This document shows, in pieces, positions 8,912 through 18,241 of a stretch of 64,000 bases of DNA. Source of the stretch: Planctomycetota bacterium (GTDB lineage: Bacteria > Planctomycetota > Phycisphaerae > WQYP01); NCBI GenBank assembly GCA_021818445.1, contig JAKAEB010000010.1:1-64000 (forward strand), given 5' to 3'. The position numbers and the translations under genes were made by a program. Numbering within the stretch: position 1 is the stretch's first letter; each line of letters opens with the position of its first letter. The notes beneath the pieces were generated by a model that ran no database searches, was not told the origin of the DNA, and saw nothing but the letters and a program-made list of their open reading frames with translations.

Positions 8912-10353
8912 CGACAGAGATTCGACCAACAAATAGGGCAATGTTCTTCCGTCGGTTTTCGCTTGGCCCGGTATTTTCGTTGGCTTGCGTGGTGCCGCTG
9001 CTTGCCGTCTGCGGTTGTACGAGAACGGACACTGCCGAAAGCGGTCAACGCGATTATCGTCGGGCAATGGTGGAATTCGCGGAGGGTCGCTTATCGAGCG
9101 CGGTGCACTGGCTGGGCAAAGCGTCGGCACGGGGCGACCCCGCGGCGGAGGCTCTTCTTGGCAGAATCTTGTTGGCCGGACGGTGCGTACCGAAGAATTA
9201 CGCCCGTGCGATTGCCCTCCTAAGAACCGCCGCTGCCGACGGCGAAACCTCCGCCATGTGCGGATTGGTGTCAGCCTACCAGTACGGATGGGGTGTCCAG
9301 AGGAATTTTGCGGAGGCACACCGCTGGGCCTTGGCTGCCTCGGAGCGCGGGTCCGTCTGGGCCTTGGCCGAGCTCGGATCCATGTATCTGCACGGATATG
9401 GCGTCGAGAAGGACCGAAAAAAAGCTTGCGACCTGTTTCTGGCTTCCGCGAAGAGAGGGTCGGCCTTAGCGATGCTGTCGGTTGCGACGTGCTACGCACA
9501 CGGTTGGGGCGTTGGGCGAAGTTGTCGCACCGAGCTAACTTGGCTACTTGCGGCCGCCGTGGCGGGCAAGCACAAATACATACGGAGCCTGCATTGGTCC
9601 CGGCCGCGCGAGATAGCCGCCATTGCGCTCGTGCGGCTCGGCGAGATGTACGAGAGGGGGCGTGGTGCCAAGTTGGACCGTTCCAAAGCCGAGACGTGTT
9701 ATCGGCGAGCCGCTGCCCTCGGTTCTGCCCGCGCCTTAAACAATCTTGCTTACCTTTACCAAAACTGGCCCGACCGGCCCGGCCTGCATGGTAAGGCGAT
9801 CAAGCTGTTTCGCATGGCGGCGGCGAGAGGGTGCGCCGGCGCGGCTTTGAACCTTGCGGAATGCTATCAGCGGGGCATAGGCATAAAAAAGAGCCGATCG
9901 GCCGCCGTGAAATGGTATGCGCGGGCGCGCCAAATCCTGTTGCCGAGGGCGGCGCGGGGTCGGAGGTCGGCGGAATCCATGCTCGCGATGACTTTCTTGG
10001 AGGGCACCCCGAAGCAGAGCGCGAATACCATTCCGCTGCTTGCTCGCTTGGCGGGCGGTGGCGACCCAAAATACGAGATGCTTCATGGGGCGTGGCTGTT
10101 GGCGGAGGGCCGTCTTGCCAACAACAAGGTCGGCATAGCATGGGTCAGGAGGGCTGCGCAAGCGGGATATGCACCCGCAATGAAAATGCTTGCCACAGCG
10201 TACGCACACGGCCTCTGGGGCCTGCGACGATCGCCGGCGAACGCAAACCGGTGGCGTGGAAAGGCCAAGGCCGGTACTGGCGTGCGCGCCAGGCTAAGTC
10301 GCGTCGGCGGCCGCGACCTGCTGCCGGCCCGTCGGCCGAATCGTCCGAGGTAA
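8908..10353 (+). CDS. Sel1-like repeat lipoprotein (alternative ATG at 8941)
   Basis: Lipobox LLAVCGC; many Sel1-type units (e.g. GYGVEKDRKKACDLFLASAKRGSALAMLSVATCYAHGWGV); overlaps stop of RHS fragment by 4 nt. Confidence 0.87.
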   Translation: MTTEIRPTNRAMFFRRFSLGPVFSLACVVPLLAVCGCTRTDTAESGQRDYRRAMVEFAEGRLSSAVHWLGKASARGDPAAEALLGRILLAGRCVPKNYARAIALLRTAAADGETSAMCGLVSAYQYGWGVQRNFAEAHRWALAASERGSVWALAELGSMYLHGYGVEKDRKKACDLFLASAKRGSALAMLSVATCYAHGWGVGRSCRTELTWLLAAAVAGKHKYIRSLHWSRPREIAAIALVRLGEMYERGRGAKLDRSKAETCYRRAAALGSARALNNLAYLYQNWPDRPGLHGKAIKLFRMAAARGCAGAALNLAECYQRGIGIKKSRSAAVKWYARARQILLPRAARGRRSAESMLAMTFLEGTPKQSANTIPLLARLAGGGDPKYEMLHGAWLLAEGRLANNKVGIAWVRRAAQAGYAPAMKMLATAYAHGLWGLRRSPANANRWRGKAKAGTGVRARLSRVGGRDLLPARRPNRPR

Positions 10354-10785
10354 TTTCGTTTGCAATAATCAACAGCCGGATCCGGGGCGCAGGCGGCGTT
10401 TAACCGAAGCGCAGAAAGCAGGCAGGCTGGGTGGATGGTCAGATAACCGCGTCATGCGCCGGGCGGGTGCGACTGCCACGTGGCGAATCGCTCGCCTGGG
10501 AGTGTGGCGTTGCTTCGCGATGCGGCGGTCCATGCGGATTTAGTGCGGACGCCGCTGGAGTTTCAGGAAATAAGTTGGGCCACCAGCGCTCCGGTTCGGT
10601 CCTTCACACATGTGAACATGCCGCGTTTGGTTGGGAGCGTACACAAGGCGTATGACGGCCAATTCACCTCGACCTGACGGGTCAATGAAGTCTCACGCAA
10701 TGCAGGCAATCCTGATTCAACGCCGGCGCGGGGACCGAAATTCAGAAGGTTCGGGAGTCGCATTGCCGCAGGCGATCCATGGTTT

Positions 10786-11706
10786 TCAATCCGTTTTCCA
10801 CGGCCCGGAGTTTCGCCAGGTGTCATGGAATGCCCGGCCCGTTGCGACGGCTTGCAGCACCGGACCCGCGAACCCAGAGACCAAGGCGAGCACCGCCGCG
10901 AAGTTGGCGGGCACGTCGGACAACCTGGCATTACGGAGAAACGCTTTCCACTGCACCGCCTTGGCTGGACTTTGGGCAAAGGCATCTGAAAAACATGCGG
11001 GTGCGGCTTCGACGGGCGTTTGCCGACGCTGGAAGGTGCCCATGACGGCCCGTGCCAGGCAGGTGCCTGCGAATTCATAGTTGGCTGCCAGAAGCCACAC
11101 ATCGAAGAAATCTTTCATGCGGGTATTGAGTTCCCCCAAGGATACCATCGCTTCGAGTTTCTCGGCAATCGCCGTCTCGCGGTTGTAGGCCATCAGGTGC
11201 GGGGCCGGTTGTTCCAGCAGGACGGGATAGACCACTGGCACGGGAGCCGGCGTGACCACATCGCCAAAGCCAATGTCGATCTGCATATTGATGCGGGCAT
11301 TACCCAGCCGTCCGTAAAATTTGGCGCGTACGCCTTCATAGTCGGCATTCTCGGCAATCCGCTCGGTGGTGATGCTTTGGGCGTCAAACACCAATCCATC
11401 GTCAGCCACCGGCTGTTGGCATACCTCGGCAAGCATCGTGCGGATGGCTTCCAGGTTATTGCTGGTGCGACCAAGCAGGTCGATATCCCGCGTAGGACGT
11501 GTCACAGGTGTTTGCCATAGCAACAGCGTAAGCGCGCCTTTCAGGATAAAGAGATCAGCGTACCGTGAATCGGACAATCGATAGAGAAAGCGTTCAATTC
11601 CATAGTAGATCAGCAGATCATTAAATGGACGGTCGCTCGCTCTGGCCATGTTCAGCAGGCGCTGGTGCACAGAGGCGGAAACATTGATCGTAGGGCGATT
11701 GGTCAT
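10786..11706 (-). CDS. abiEii: AbiEii-family nucleotidyltransferase toxin
   Basis: FILKGALTLLLWQTPVTRPTRDIDLL nucleotidyltransferase motif; EKLEAMVSLGELNTRMKDFFDVWLL; start overlaps the AbiEi stop. Confidence 0.88.
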   Translation of the reverse strand: MTNRPTINVSASVHQRLLNMARASDRPFNDLLIYYGIERFLYRLSDSRYADLFILKGALTLLLWQTPVTRPTRDIDLLGRTSNNLEAIRTMLAEVCQQPVADDGLVFDAQSITTERIAENADYEGVRAKFYGRLGNARINMQIDIGFGDVVTPAPVPVVYPVLLEQPAPHLMAYNRETAIAEKLEAMVSLGELNTRMKDFFDVWLLAANYEFAGTCLARAVMGTFQRRQTPVEAAPACFSDAFAQSPAKAVQWKAFLRNARLSDVPANFAAVLALVSGFAGPVLQAVATGRAFHDTWRNSGPWKTD

Positions 11707-12302
11707 GCCAGAGCCTCGAGGTAGGGGCGCATGAGACGTTCGACGCGGCAGGTTGCCGCGTACTTGAGAACCCTCTGGAGCCGGGGCTGTTTGCGGCGAT
11801 AGGCCCGGATTGCCTCGAGGACCACGTCCATGCCAATCTTGCTGCGGTATTTGAAGCAATCGGCCAGTGTCTTCTCGGGGTTGTAGATGTGTACTCTAAC
11901 GCCGTCAATGGTTCGCGTGTCGATGCCCGCACGCATTGCCTCCCCGGAAAAGTGATATACACGCAGCGGGGGATGCTGGAGCCGTGGGTGCCGCGCCGTC
12001 CGCGGCAGGGCCAGATGCACCTCGTGCGGAACCTGCGTGGTAAGCTCGTGGTACGCCAGCGCCGAGAGCAGGCAGATCACGCCGTGGGGGATGCGCTTGG
12101 CAACCGTGGCCAGGTCCGGATTAGCCAGCGGAGGCAGGTCAGCCAGGCGGTATACCCCGAGGGCCAGAGGCACAATCTGTCCGGCGTCGCGCATAGCGTA
12201 AAGGGTGCGTGGATGGATGCCTGCGGCCAGCGCCTCGGTGGTACGCAGAATCCCCCCTTTGGCTTGGAATGCCCGACGTGCCTTGCGAGTCTGGGTGGTC
12301 AT
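11703..12302 (-). CDS. abiEi: AbiEi-family antitoxin / transcriptional regulator
   Basis: N-terminal wHTH (GGILRTTEALAAGIHPRTLYAMRDAGQIVPLALGVYRLA) and TIDGVRVHIYNPEKTLADCFKYRSKIGMDVVLEAIRAY. Confidence 0.9.
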   Translation of the reverse strand: MTTQTRKARRAFQAKGGILRTTEALAAGIHPRTLYAMRDAGQIVPLALGVYRLADLPPLANPDLATVAKRIPHGVICLLSALAYHELTTQVPHEVHLALPRTARHPRLQHPPLRVYHFSGEAMRAGIDTRTIDGVRVHIYNPEKTLADCFKYRSKIGMDVVLEAIRAYRRKQPRLQRVLKYAATCRVERLMRPYLEALA

Positions 12303-12327
12303 GATGGCTCCTCGGCCATGGATAATA

Positions 12328-12346
12328 TAGTAAACACATTGTACTA
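12328..12346. promoter_or_regulatory. Candidate AbiEi operator: inverted repeat TAGTA-N9-TACTA upstream of abiEi
   Basis: Dyad in short AT-rich stretch 26 bp upstream of the AbiEi start (minus strand). Confidence 0.35.
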
Positions 12347-12419
12347 AATAACTGCCTTATTATCCAGCCGGAAACTGATAATCAATTGGAGGCATGCGGA
12401 TGACATCAGCCATCACATC

Positions 12420-12910
12420 GTGAAGGCTAACGGGAGTACCGAACATGGAGAATGCGGCGCATCGAGACGATATCCATGTGGGCCAGACGCCCTCGCTGCG
12501 AATTCAATGGGTTCGTGTGTCATGCCGCGTGCACAAGGCCCGCGGCTAAATGGGGTGGCGGGTGGGAAACGGCTGTTGCCGGGGCCGCATTTTGGCATTG
12601 AGATTAGCGCCATCGCCCGGCGATGGCGCTAAACATAAGGCGTGCGAATGGACGCGACGCAGCGGGACGTTATCCATGCGGCCGAGACGCGCGCTACGAT
12701 GGCGCCAGACATGGCGCGTGCGGTGACCAAATCGACGGTGGACACGTTGGCGCATGCGGGCGACGGCGCAAAACGTGAAGTACGCGGGTGAATGCAATTT
12801 GTGGGATCAAAATGGTATGCGAAGGAATTCGACGCATGGGGACAATACCCATTGCGGACGCGCCGCCCGCGTTCCCAATTCAATTGACGGCGAGACGTTC
12901 GCGCTGCCGC
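12420..12910. repeat. Degenerate non-coding repeat array
   Basis: CGATATCCATGTGGGCCAGACGC (12468-12490) vs CGTTATCCATGCGGCCGAGACGC (12668-12690) plus weaker third copy near 12842; CGATGGCGC-type units at 12621, 12698, 12761. Confidence 0.6.
12604..12632. repeat. Perfect hairpin TTAGCGCCATCGC-CCG-GCGATGGCGCTAA
   Basis: 13-bp perfect inverted repeat with 3-nt loop, intergenic. Confidence 0.85.
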
Positions 12911-13128
12911 TTCAGCCGCCGTGGTTGAACCGGCGCAATGGCGTGGGGGATGGCCATTTACCGGTTGAAAAAAATTCCGCCGCGACGGCCCGGGGGCTGC
13001 ACATAATCTCCGCCGTCCCCTTGTCAATCAGGGCGTTGTCAACTACAGTGCGTGCGGTTGACTGGCGGCAGGCAATGCGAAGTTTACAGTCGCCCGCATG
13101 CACGGCGTGATCGTGGTCGATTTGGGTT

Positions 13129-14067
13129 GTGTTGTTGGTAGGCGGAACAGCGACGTATATGCCTTCGGATTCTCCAGTTAACACCGGTGATGCGGACTCG
13201 ATCGCCAAACTCTCCAGCATGAAAAATGCTCACAAGCCGGACGTGCCCGATGCTTCGCCCGAGGCGGCAATCGATACCGCTGTCGCGCCGGCCCCCGATG
13301 TATCGGCTCAGGGCGAGCCAATGGCCATTATCTCCGATATTCACGGCAATCTCGAAGGCCTTACCGTCGTCATGGAAGAGATACGACAACGCGGAATTAA
13401 AAAAATATGCTGCCTGGGGGATGTCATCGGCTATGGCCCGAACCCGCTTGAATGCATGGATATCGTAATAGAATCGTGCGAATTTACCATCATGGGCAAC
13501 CATGATTTTGCCATATTCTTCGAGCCGTACAATTTTAATTCAGCCGCCGAAAATGCGGCCTTCTGGACGCGCAGCCAATTTGAAACCGATCCAAACCGCG
13601 AACGCCGCAATCGGCGTTGGCGCTATCTGGGCAGCATGCAGACGCGCCTTAACAATGGCCGATTTCTCGCGGTGCATGGCTCACCCCGGCGTCCCATCAA
13701 TGAGTATATTTTCCCAGACGATATTTATTCCGCCCAGCAGAAATTGTCCCTGATTTTTGATCGTATCCCGCATCTGTGTTTTGTGGGCCACACGCACGTG
13801 CCGGGGGTTTTCGTGCAGCATCCCGACTTTTACCCACCGGATGACCTGGGCGGAAAGTATGTGATCAGCGATGAGAAGGCGATCATTAACGTCGGTTCTG
13901 TAGGCCAGCCGCGCGATCATGATCCGCGGTCCAGTTTTGTTATCCTCCATCATGATCATGTTGAATTCGTCCGAATTCCCTATGATGTAGCCACCACGGT
14001 TGAAAAAGTCCGTGCCATTGATGCCTTGGATAACTTCCTCGGCCAGCGTTTGATCGAGGGAACCTGA
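13129..14067 (+). CDS. Metallophosphoesterase (calcineurin-like)
   Basis: PMAIISDIHGNLEGL, CLGDVIGYGPNPLEC, IMGNHDFAIF, CFVGHTHVPG motifs. Confidence 0.92.
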   Translation: MLLVGGTATYMPSDSPVNTGDADSIAKLSSMKNAHKPDVPDASPEAAIDTAVAPAPDVSAQGEPMAIISDIHGNLEGLTVVMEEIRQRGIKKICCLGDVIGYGPNPLECMDIVIESCEFTIMGNHDFAIFFEPYNFNSAAENAAFWTRSQFETDPNRERRNRRWRYLGSMQTRLNNGRFLAVHGSPRRPINEYIFPDDIYSAQQKLSLIFDRIPHLCFVGHTHVPGVFVQHPDFYPPDDLGGKYVISDEKAIINVGSVGQPRDHDPRSSFVILHHDHVEFVRIPYDVATTVEKVRAIDALDNFLGQRLIEGT

Positions 14068-14154
14068 TTTTAAGGCTTGGTTAAGAATGTATTGATCGTC
14101 AGCGGCCCGGAGTGCAAGCCCTCGCGCCGCCGCCGATTGGCTTGAGTGCGGTTT

Positions 14155-16098
14155 ATGGATTGGAAAAAGTTTTTTACGGTTTTGATGCTGGCGGTGGCGC
14201 TGGCGCTGATATTTAATCTTGTTTTTGGCAAGATGTTCGGGCCACCGCCGGCGGCACCACCCGGTCATGCCCATAAAATTAGATCTGGCTTCCTGGTTGT
14301 TAACAGCCATCACGGCACGCCCGTCAAGGCGAAAACGATAACTCTGGGTGGTGACCAACCGGCCAGTCCCTACGAGTTGCAACTGGCACTTTCCAACCAT
14401 ACCGCCGGCATCGCAAGCGTAAGTTTGAATGCCAAAAATTATCGTGAAAGCAGCTATTCGGCCAAGCCGCTCGTCCTGCTGCATCACCTCGATCATAATC
14501 CCTTGGCGTTCGCGGTTAGCCGGCTGGTTATCAATGGGCAAAACTACTTTTTGCGGGATATGAACTGGGATATTGATCCCGTCCCGCCGAGGGAGAAAGG
14601 CCGCATCGCGGAATTTTCCTTCACGCTTGATACCCCCGGCACGAAAAATAAAATGCTGAAGTTCATACGCGAATTTCAGCTAAAACCCGGCAGCTACAAT
14701 GTCACCATCCGCCAAAAAATTGAAAATCTCACCGCCGCACCGCTCGACGTGAAACTGATTGAATACGGCCCGACCAACCTTCCCAATCATGACATGCAGG
14801 TTGACCAGCGCGTTTATCAATGCGCCGGATACAACACCAAGGGGCGGTATGTCACCACCAGCGGGTTTCCCGAGGTGTATCAGACGGCCATGCTTGCAGC
14901 CAATGTGCCGGCACACCCGCTTGGGTCTTTTCACGGTAAAAACCGTCTGCTCTGGATTGCCTCGAATAACCGCTTTTTCACCGCCATTATGCGGCCGCTG
15001 CCGTGGGGAAAAGTGCACAACGATGTACTTGACGACGGCCGCAAACTGCCCCGGATCAATTCATGGGGTAAAGCCACGCTGCAACGCGTGGGGCCGGATG
15101 CCTCCGCCGCCAACCCGCGCGGTGTAACAGCCGTCATTGCGTCCACGCGCACATTGCAACTTGCCGGACACGCCGTCACCGGGCTGCCGTTGACGGTCTA
15201 CTTCGGGCCCAAAAAGCGATCGATCCTCGCAGGTAACAGCAAGGCCCCGGCCGGCAGCAGCGCTGTGGCCTTTAATCTCTACAAATACATCAACATTATC
15301 CAGTTCAATCAGGGCAGCCCCTGCGCGTTTTTAACCTTTTCGTGGTTGGCGCTGGGTATTATGAAGCTGCTCACATGGATTTATTATGTGGTTCATAACT
15401 ATGGCCTTGCAATTATGGTGCTGGTCATCGCGGTGCGTATCCTTCTCCATCCGCTCACCCGTCTAAGCCAGGTGAGCATGGCGCGGTCACAGCGAAAGAT
15501 GGCGGTGCTGGCACCGGAAATGGCTTTGCTGAAGGAAAAATACGGAAAAGACCGGGCTAAGCTTAATCAGGAGATGATGGCCCTGTATTCCAAGCACGGC
15601 GTCAACCCGGCCGGTACGGTGCTCGGCTGTCTGCCCATGCTGCTGCAAATGCCCATCTGGATCGCACTGTATTCCGGCCTCGCGGTGGATATTGACCTGC
15701 GGCAGGCATCATTCATCCCCGGCTGGATCAATGATCTTGCGAACCCAGATTCCATAGCGGTATTCCATACCCCATTCCATGTGCCCATACTCGGGTATAT
15801 GTATCATGGGCAGAGTTTTATGGCTTTGAATTTATTGCCCATACTCCTGGGGATCGTTTTCTTTTTCCAGATGCGCTTCCAAATGCGCCTCGCACCGACC
15901 CCAACCGATCCGCAGCAAAAGCAGGCTCAGGCGATATCGCAGTACATGATCCTCATTCTGCCGATTGTCCTTTACAACGCGCCTTCGGGCTTGAACCTGT
16001 ATATCAGCGCCAGCACCCTTGGCGGTCTGCTTGATATGTGGCTGGTGCGCCGCCACATTAAAAAACTGGAGGCCGCGGGAAAAATGCCCGCGCGCTGA
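14155..16098 (+). CDS. yidC: Membrane protein insertase YidC/Oxa1
   Basis: N-terminal TM, large periplasmic domain, YYVVHNYGLAIMVLVIAVRILLHPLT and MALYSKHGVNPAGTVLGCLPMLLQMPIWIALY. Confidence 0.95.
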   Translation: MDWKKFFTVLMLAVALALIFNLVFGKMFGPPPAAPPGHAHKIRSGFLVVNSHHGTPVKAKTITLGGDQPASPYELQLALSNHTAGIASVSLNAKNYRESSYSAKPLVLLHHLDHNPLAFAVSRLVINGQNYFLRDMNWDIDPVPPREKGRIAEFSFTLDTPGTKNKMLKFIREFQLKPGSYNVTIRQKIENLTAAPLDVKLIEYGPTNLPNHDMQVDQRVYQCAGYNTKGRYVTTSGFPEVYQTAMLAANVPAHPLGSFHGKNRLLWIASNNRFFTAIMRPLPWGKVHNDVLDDGRKLPRINSWGKATLQRVGPDASAANPRGVTAVIASTRTLQLAGHAVTGLPLTVYFGPKKRSILAGNSKAPAGSSAVAFNLYKYINIIQFNQGSPCAFLTFSWLALGIMKLLTWIYYVVHNYGLAIMVLVIAVRILLHPLTRLSQVSMARSQRKMAVLAPEMALLKEKYGKDRAKLNQEMMALYSKHGVNPAGTVLGCLPMLLQMPIWIALYSGLAVDIDLRQASFIPGWINDLANPDSIAVFHTPFHVPILGYMYHGQSFMALNLLPILLGIVFFFQMRFQMRLAPTPTDPQQKQAQAISQYMILILPIVLYNAPSGLNLYISASTLGGLLDMWLVRRHIKKLEAAGKMPAR

Positions 16099-16155
16099 TG
16101 AGTCGGTTCCCAGCCATAACGCTCTGTGGTTACTTGGATCGGATACAATGGCGAT

Positions 16156-17241
16156 ATGCATCGCAAACGCCCCGCCCATAAGTTGGATGCCATTGACGAC
16201 CACATTGAGCCGACCTCGCCAGCGCCGCTGCCACCAACTGATGCCGACGTTGGCGAGGCCGAAATATCGCAGGATGATTCGGCCGAGCGCGAATTTCATA
16301 TCACGCATGATCTGATCAAGCGGTTGGATTTATATCTTAAAGATAGATTGCCGCACCATAGTCGCGCCTCACTTCAGAAGCTGATTAAAGCCGGCATGGC
16401 CAAAGTGAATGGTCGCGTGGCAAGGGCCAGCACTGTTTTGCGGGCTGGCGATACTGTATGTGTGCAGATGCCGTCGGTTTCCGCCCATGAGGCTCTGCCC
16501 GAGCCTATTCCGCTTGCCATTATTTACGAAGATGACCAATTTATCGCCATCAACAAACAGCGTGGTTTGCTGGTGCACCCGGCGCGCGGCAATTGGACCG
16601 GCACCATGATTAACGCCCTGCTGCATCATGCCCAACGGACTCATGGCACGCTTTCGACCGGTAGCGATCCGTGGCGGCCGGGCATTATTCACCGGCTTGA
16701 TCGTGATACCACCGGCATCATTCTGGTAGCCAAAACCGATGAGGCCCACTGGCGGCTTGCAGGCCAGTTTGAACGCCGCACCGTGCGTAAAACCTACATG
16801 GCAATCATCCACGGGCATCCCACCCTTGATTCAGACCTGATTGATGCGCCTATTGGACTAAGCCATCAAAACCGCGAAAAAATGGCGGTAAGACGAGATA
16901 TCGGCCGCCCCGCCCAAACCGTCTACACGGTCGTGGAGCGATTCAAAAATTATTCACTCGTTGAACTTGCCCCCAGGACCGGCCGTACGCACCAACTGCG
17001 GGTGCACATGGCGTTTATCGGGCACCCCATAGCGGGGGATGTGGATTATGGCGGCAAAATCATTTACTTATCAGACCTTGATCGGGCGAAGGCCCACGTG
17101 CCGCTGCTTGACCGTCAGGCCTTGCACGCCTTTCGTCTGCAGTTTGTGCATCCCGTGCAATATCATCGCATGCTGCTGGAGGCACCCCTGCCGACGGACT
17201 TTGCTGAATTTCTTACGTTACTCCGTTCGACTGGCCGATGA
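16156..17241 (+). CDS. RluD-family 23S rRNA pseudouridine synthase
   Basis: S4 domain then KQRGLLVHPARGNWTGTMINALL and RPGIIHRLDRDTTGIILVAKT, RTGRTHQLRVHMAFIGHPI. Confidence 0.95.
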   Translation: MHRKRPAHKLDAIDDHIEPTSPAPLPPTDADVGEAEISQDDSAEREFHITHDLIKRLDLYLKDRLPHHSRASLQKLIKAGMAKVNGRVARASTVLRAGDTVCVQMPSVSAHEALPEPIPLAIIYEDDQFIAINKQRGLLVHPARGNWTGTMINALLHHAQRTHGTLSTGSDPWRPGIIHRLDRDTTGIILVAKTDEAHWRLAGQFERRTVRKTYMAIIHGHPTLDSDLIDAPIGLSHQNREKMAVRRDIGRPAQTVYTVVERFKNYSLVELAPRTGRTHQLRVHMAFIGHPIAGDVDYGGKIIYLSDLDRAKAHVPLLDRQALHAFRLQFVHPVQYHRMLLEAPLPTDFAEFLTLLRSTGR

Positions 17242-17499
17242 ATACTTCGCCGGCCGAGATCGATTGGATCAAATCCTGACTGCCGGCACAGTAGATTTTC
17301 GTCCCTCGGGGTGTTAAAAAGCATTGTCGCGGATTAATATCGGCGGGATGCCGCCGGGTCCGCTTCAGGCACCGCCCGGGACAACTGGGTTGATGACGCC
17401 AATCGCCCTGCTTGCCGCCGCTTGCCGATTTCGGCGATCGGGGCGCTCTGCGTCCGACCCCCGGGTTTATCACCCGTTATTGATTGCGAGTGAAGCGTT

Positions 17500-18234
17500 G
17501 TGCTTCGCCAGGGGAGACGTGTCATCATGGTTGACGTGGAAAGCCTTAAAAAATGCGAATCCATCATTCATTATAAATTTAAGGAATCATCGCTGCTCGA
17601 TGCCGCCCTCACGCATTCATCGGCCGCCGCTCATCATCTTCACAATTATGAACGACTTGAATTTTTAGGCGATGCCGTCCTTGGGCTTGTGGTCTGCGAC
17701 CATGTCTACACCATCTATCCCGATCGCCGCGAGGGTGACCTGACCGTGATAAAGGCGGCGGCTGTGAGTCGCAAAAGTTGCGCCCGCATCAGTGATCAGA
17801 TCGGGCTTTCCGCCCTGGTGCGAGTGGGGGCGGGAATGAATCGCGCCGGGGGCCTGCCCATGAGTGTGGCCGCCGGCCTGCTTGAAGCCGTTATCGGTGC
17901 CATGTATGTGGATAGCGGCGGCAGCCTTGACCCCATCCGCAAATTCCTTCTTCCACTTATCAGCCATCATCTCGAGGAGATTATTCGTAATCAGCACGAT
18001 CAAAATTATAAATCCATCCTGCAGCAGCATGCCCAGCGCGAATTTGGTGCCACGCCCGTATACCATGTACAGGCCGAAGCTGGATTGGATCACGATAAAT
18101 CATTTCAGGTGTTTGTTACCATTGGCGAACATCGTTATGAGCCGCAGTGGGGCGCGAGCAAAAAACTGGCCGAGCAACTTGCGGCTAAATCCGCGCTGGA
18201 AAAGCTGGGTGTTGAACTGGCCAATATCCATTGA
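17500..18234 (+). CDS. rnc: Ribonuclease III
   Basis: HNYERLEFLGDAVLGLVVCDH signature, LEAVIGAMYVDSG, C-terminal dsRBD. Confidence 0.95.
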   Translation: MLRQGRRVIMVDVESLKKCESIIHYKFKESSLLDAALTHSSAAAHHLHNYERLEFLGDAVLGLVVCDHVYTIYPDRREGDLTVIKAAAVSRKSCARISDQIGLSALVRVGAGMNRAGGLPMSVAAGLLEAVIGAMYVDSGGSLDPIRKFLLPLISHHLEEIIRNQHDQNYKSILQQHAQREFGATPVYHVQAEAGLDHDKSFQVFVTIGEHRYEPQWGASKKLAEQLAAKSALEKLGVELANIH

Positions 18235-18241
18235 TGCGGTG

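Noticed and set aside
8579-9499. 306-aa minus-strand ORF
   Set aside because: Arg/Pro-rich shadow ORF antisense to the RHS tip and Sel1 gene; Sel1 reading is clearly coding
8985-9794. 269-aa plus-strand ORF
   Set aside because: Alternate-frame shadow of the Sel1-repeat CDS
10563-11102. ORFs on both strands downstream of AbiEii
   Set aside because: Overlap the AbiEii coding frame or unassigned repeat-like DNA; no recognisable domain
12420-12910. CRISPR or integron attC array
   Set aside because: Units are degenerate with irregular spacing (63-200 bp); no constant repeat/spacer layout, no cas or intI genes, no paired RYYYAAC/GTTRRRY sites
12754-13110. 118-aa plus-strand ORF
   Set aside because: Lies in the degenerate repeat array; sequence resembles translated repeats and has no domain
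13681-14541. 286-aa minus-strand ORF
   Set aside because: Antisense to the metallophosphoesterase and yidC starts
17213-17473. 86-aa minus-strand ORF between rluD-like and rnc
   Set aside because: Overlaps the end of the rluD-like gene; no domain or clear SD, so not called
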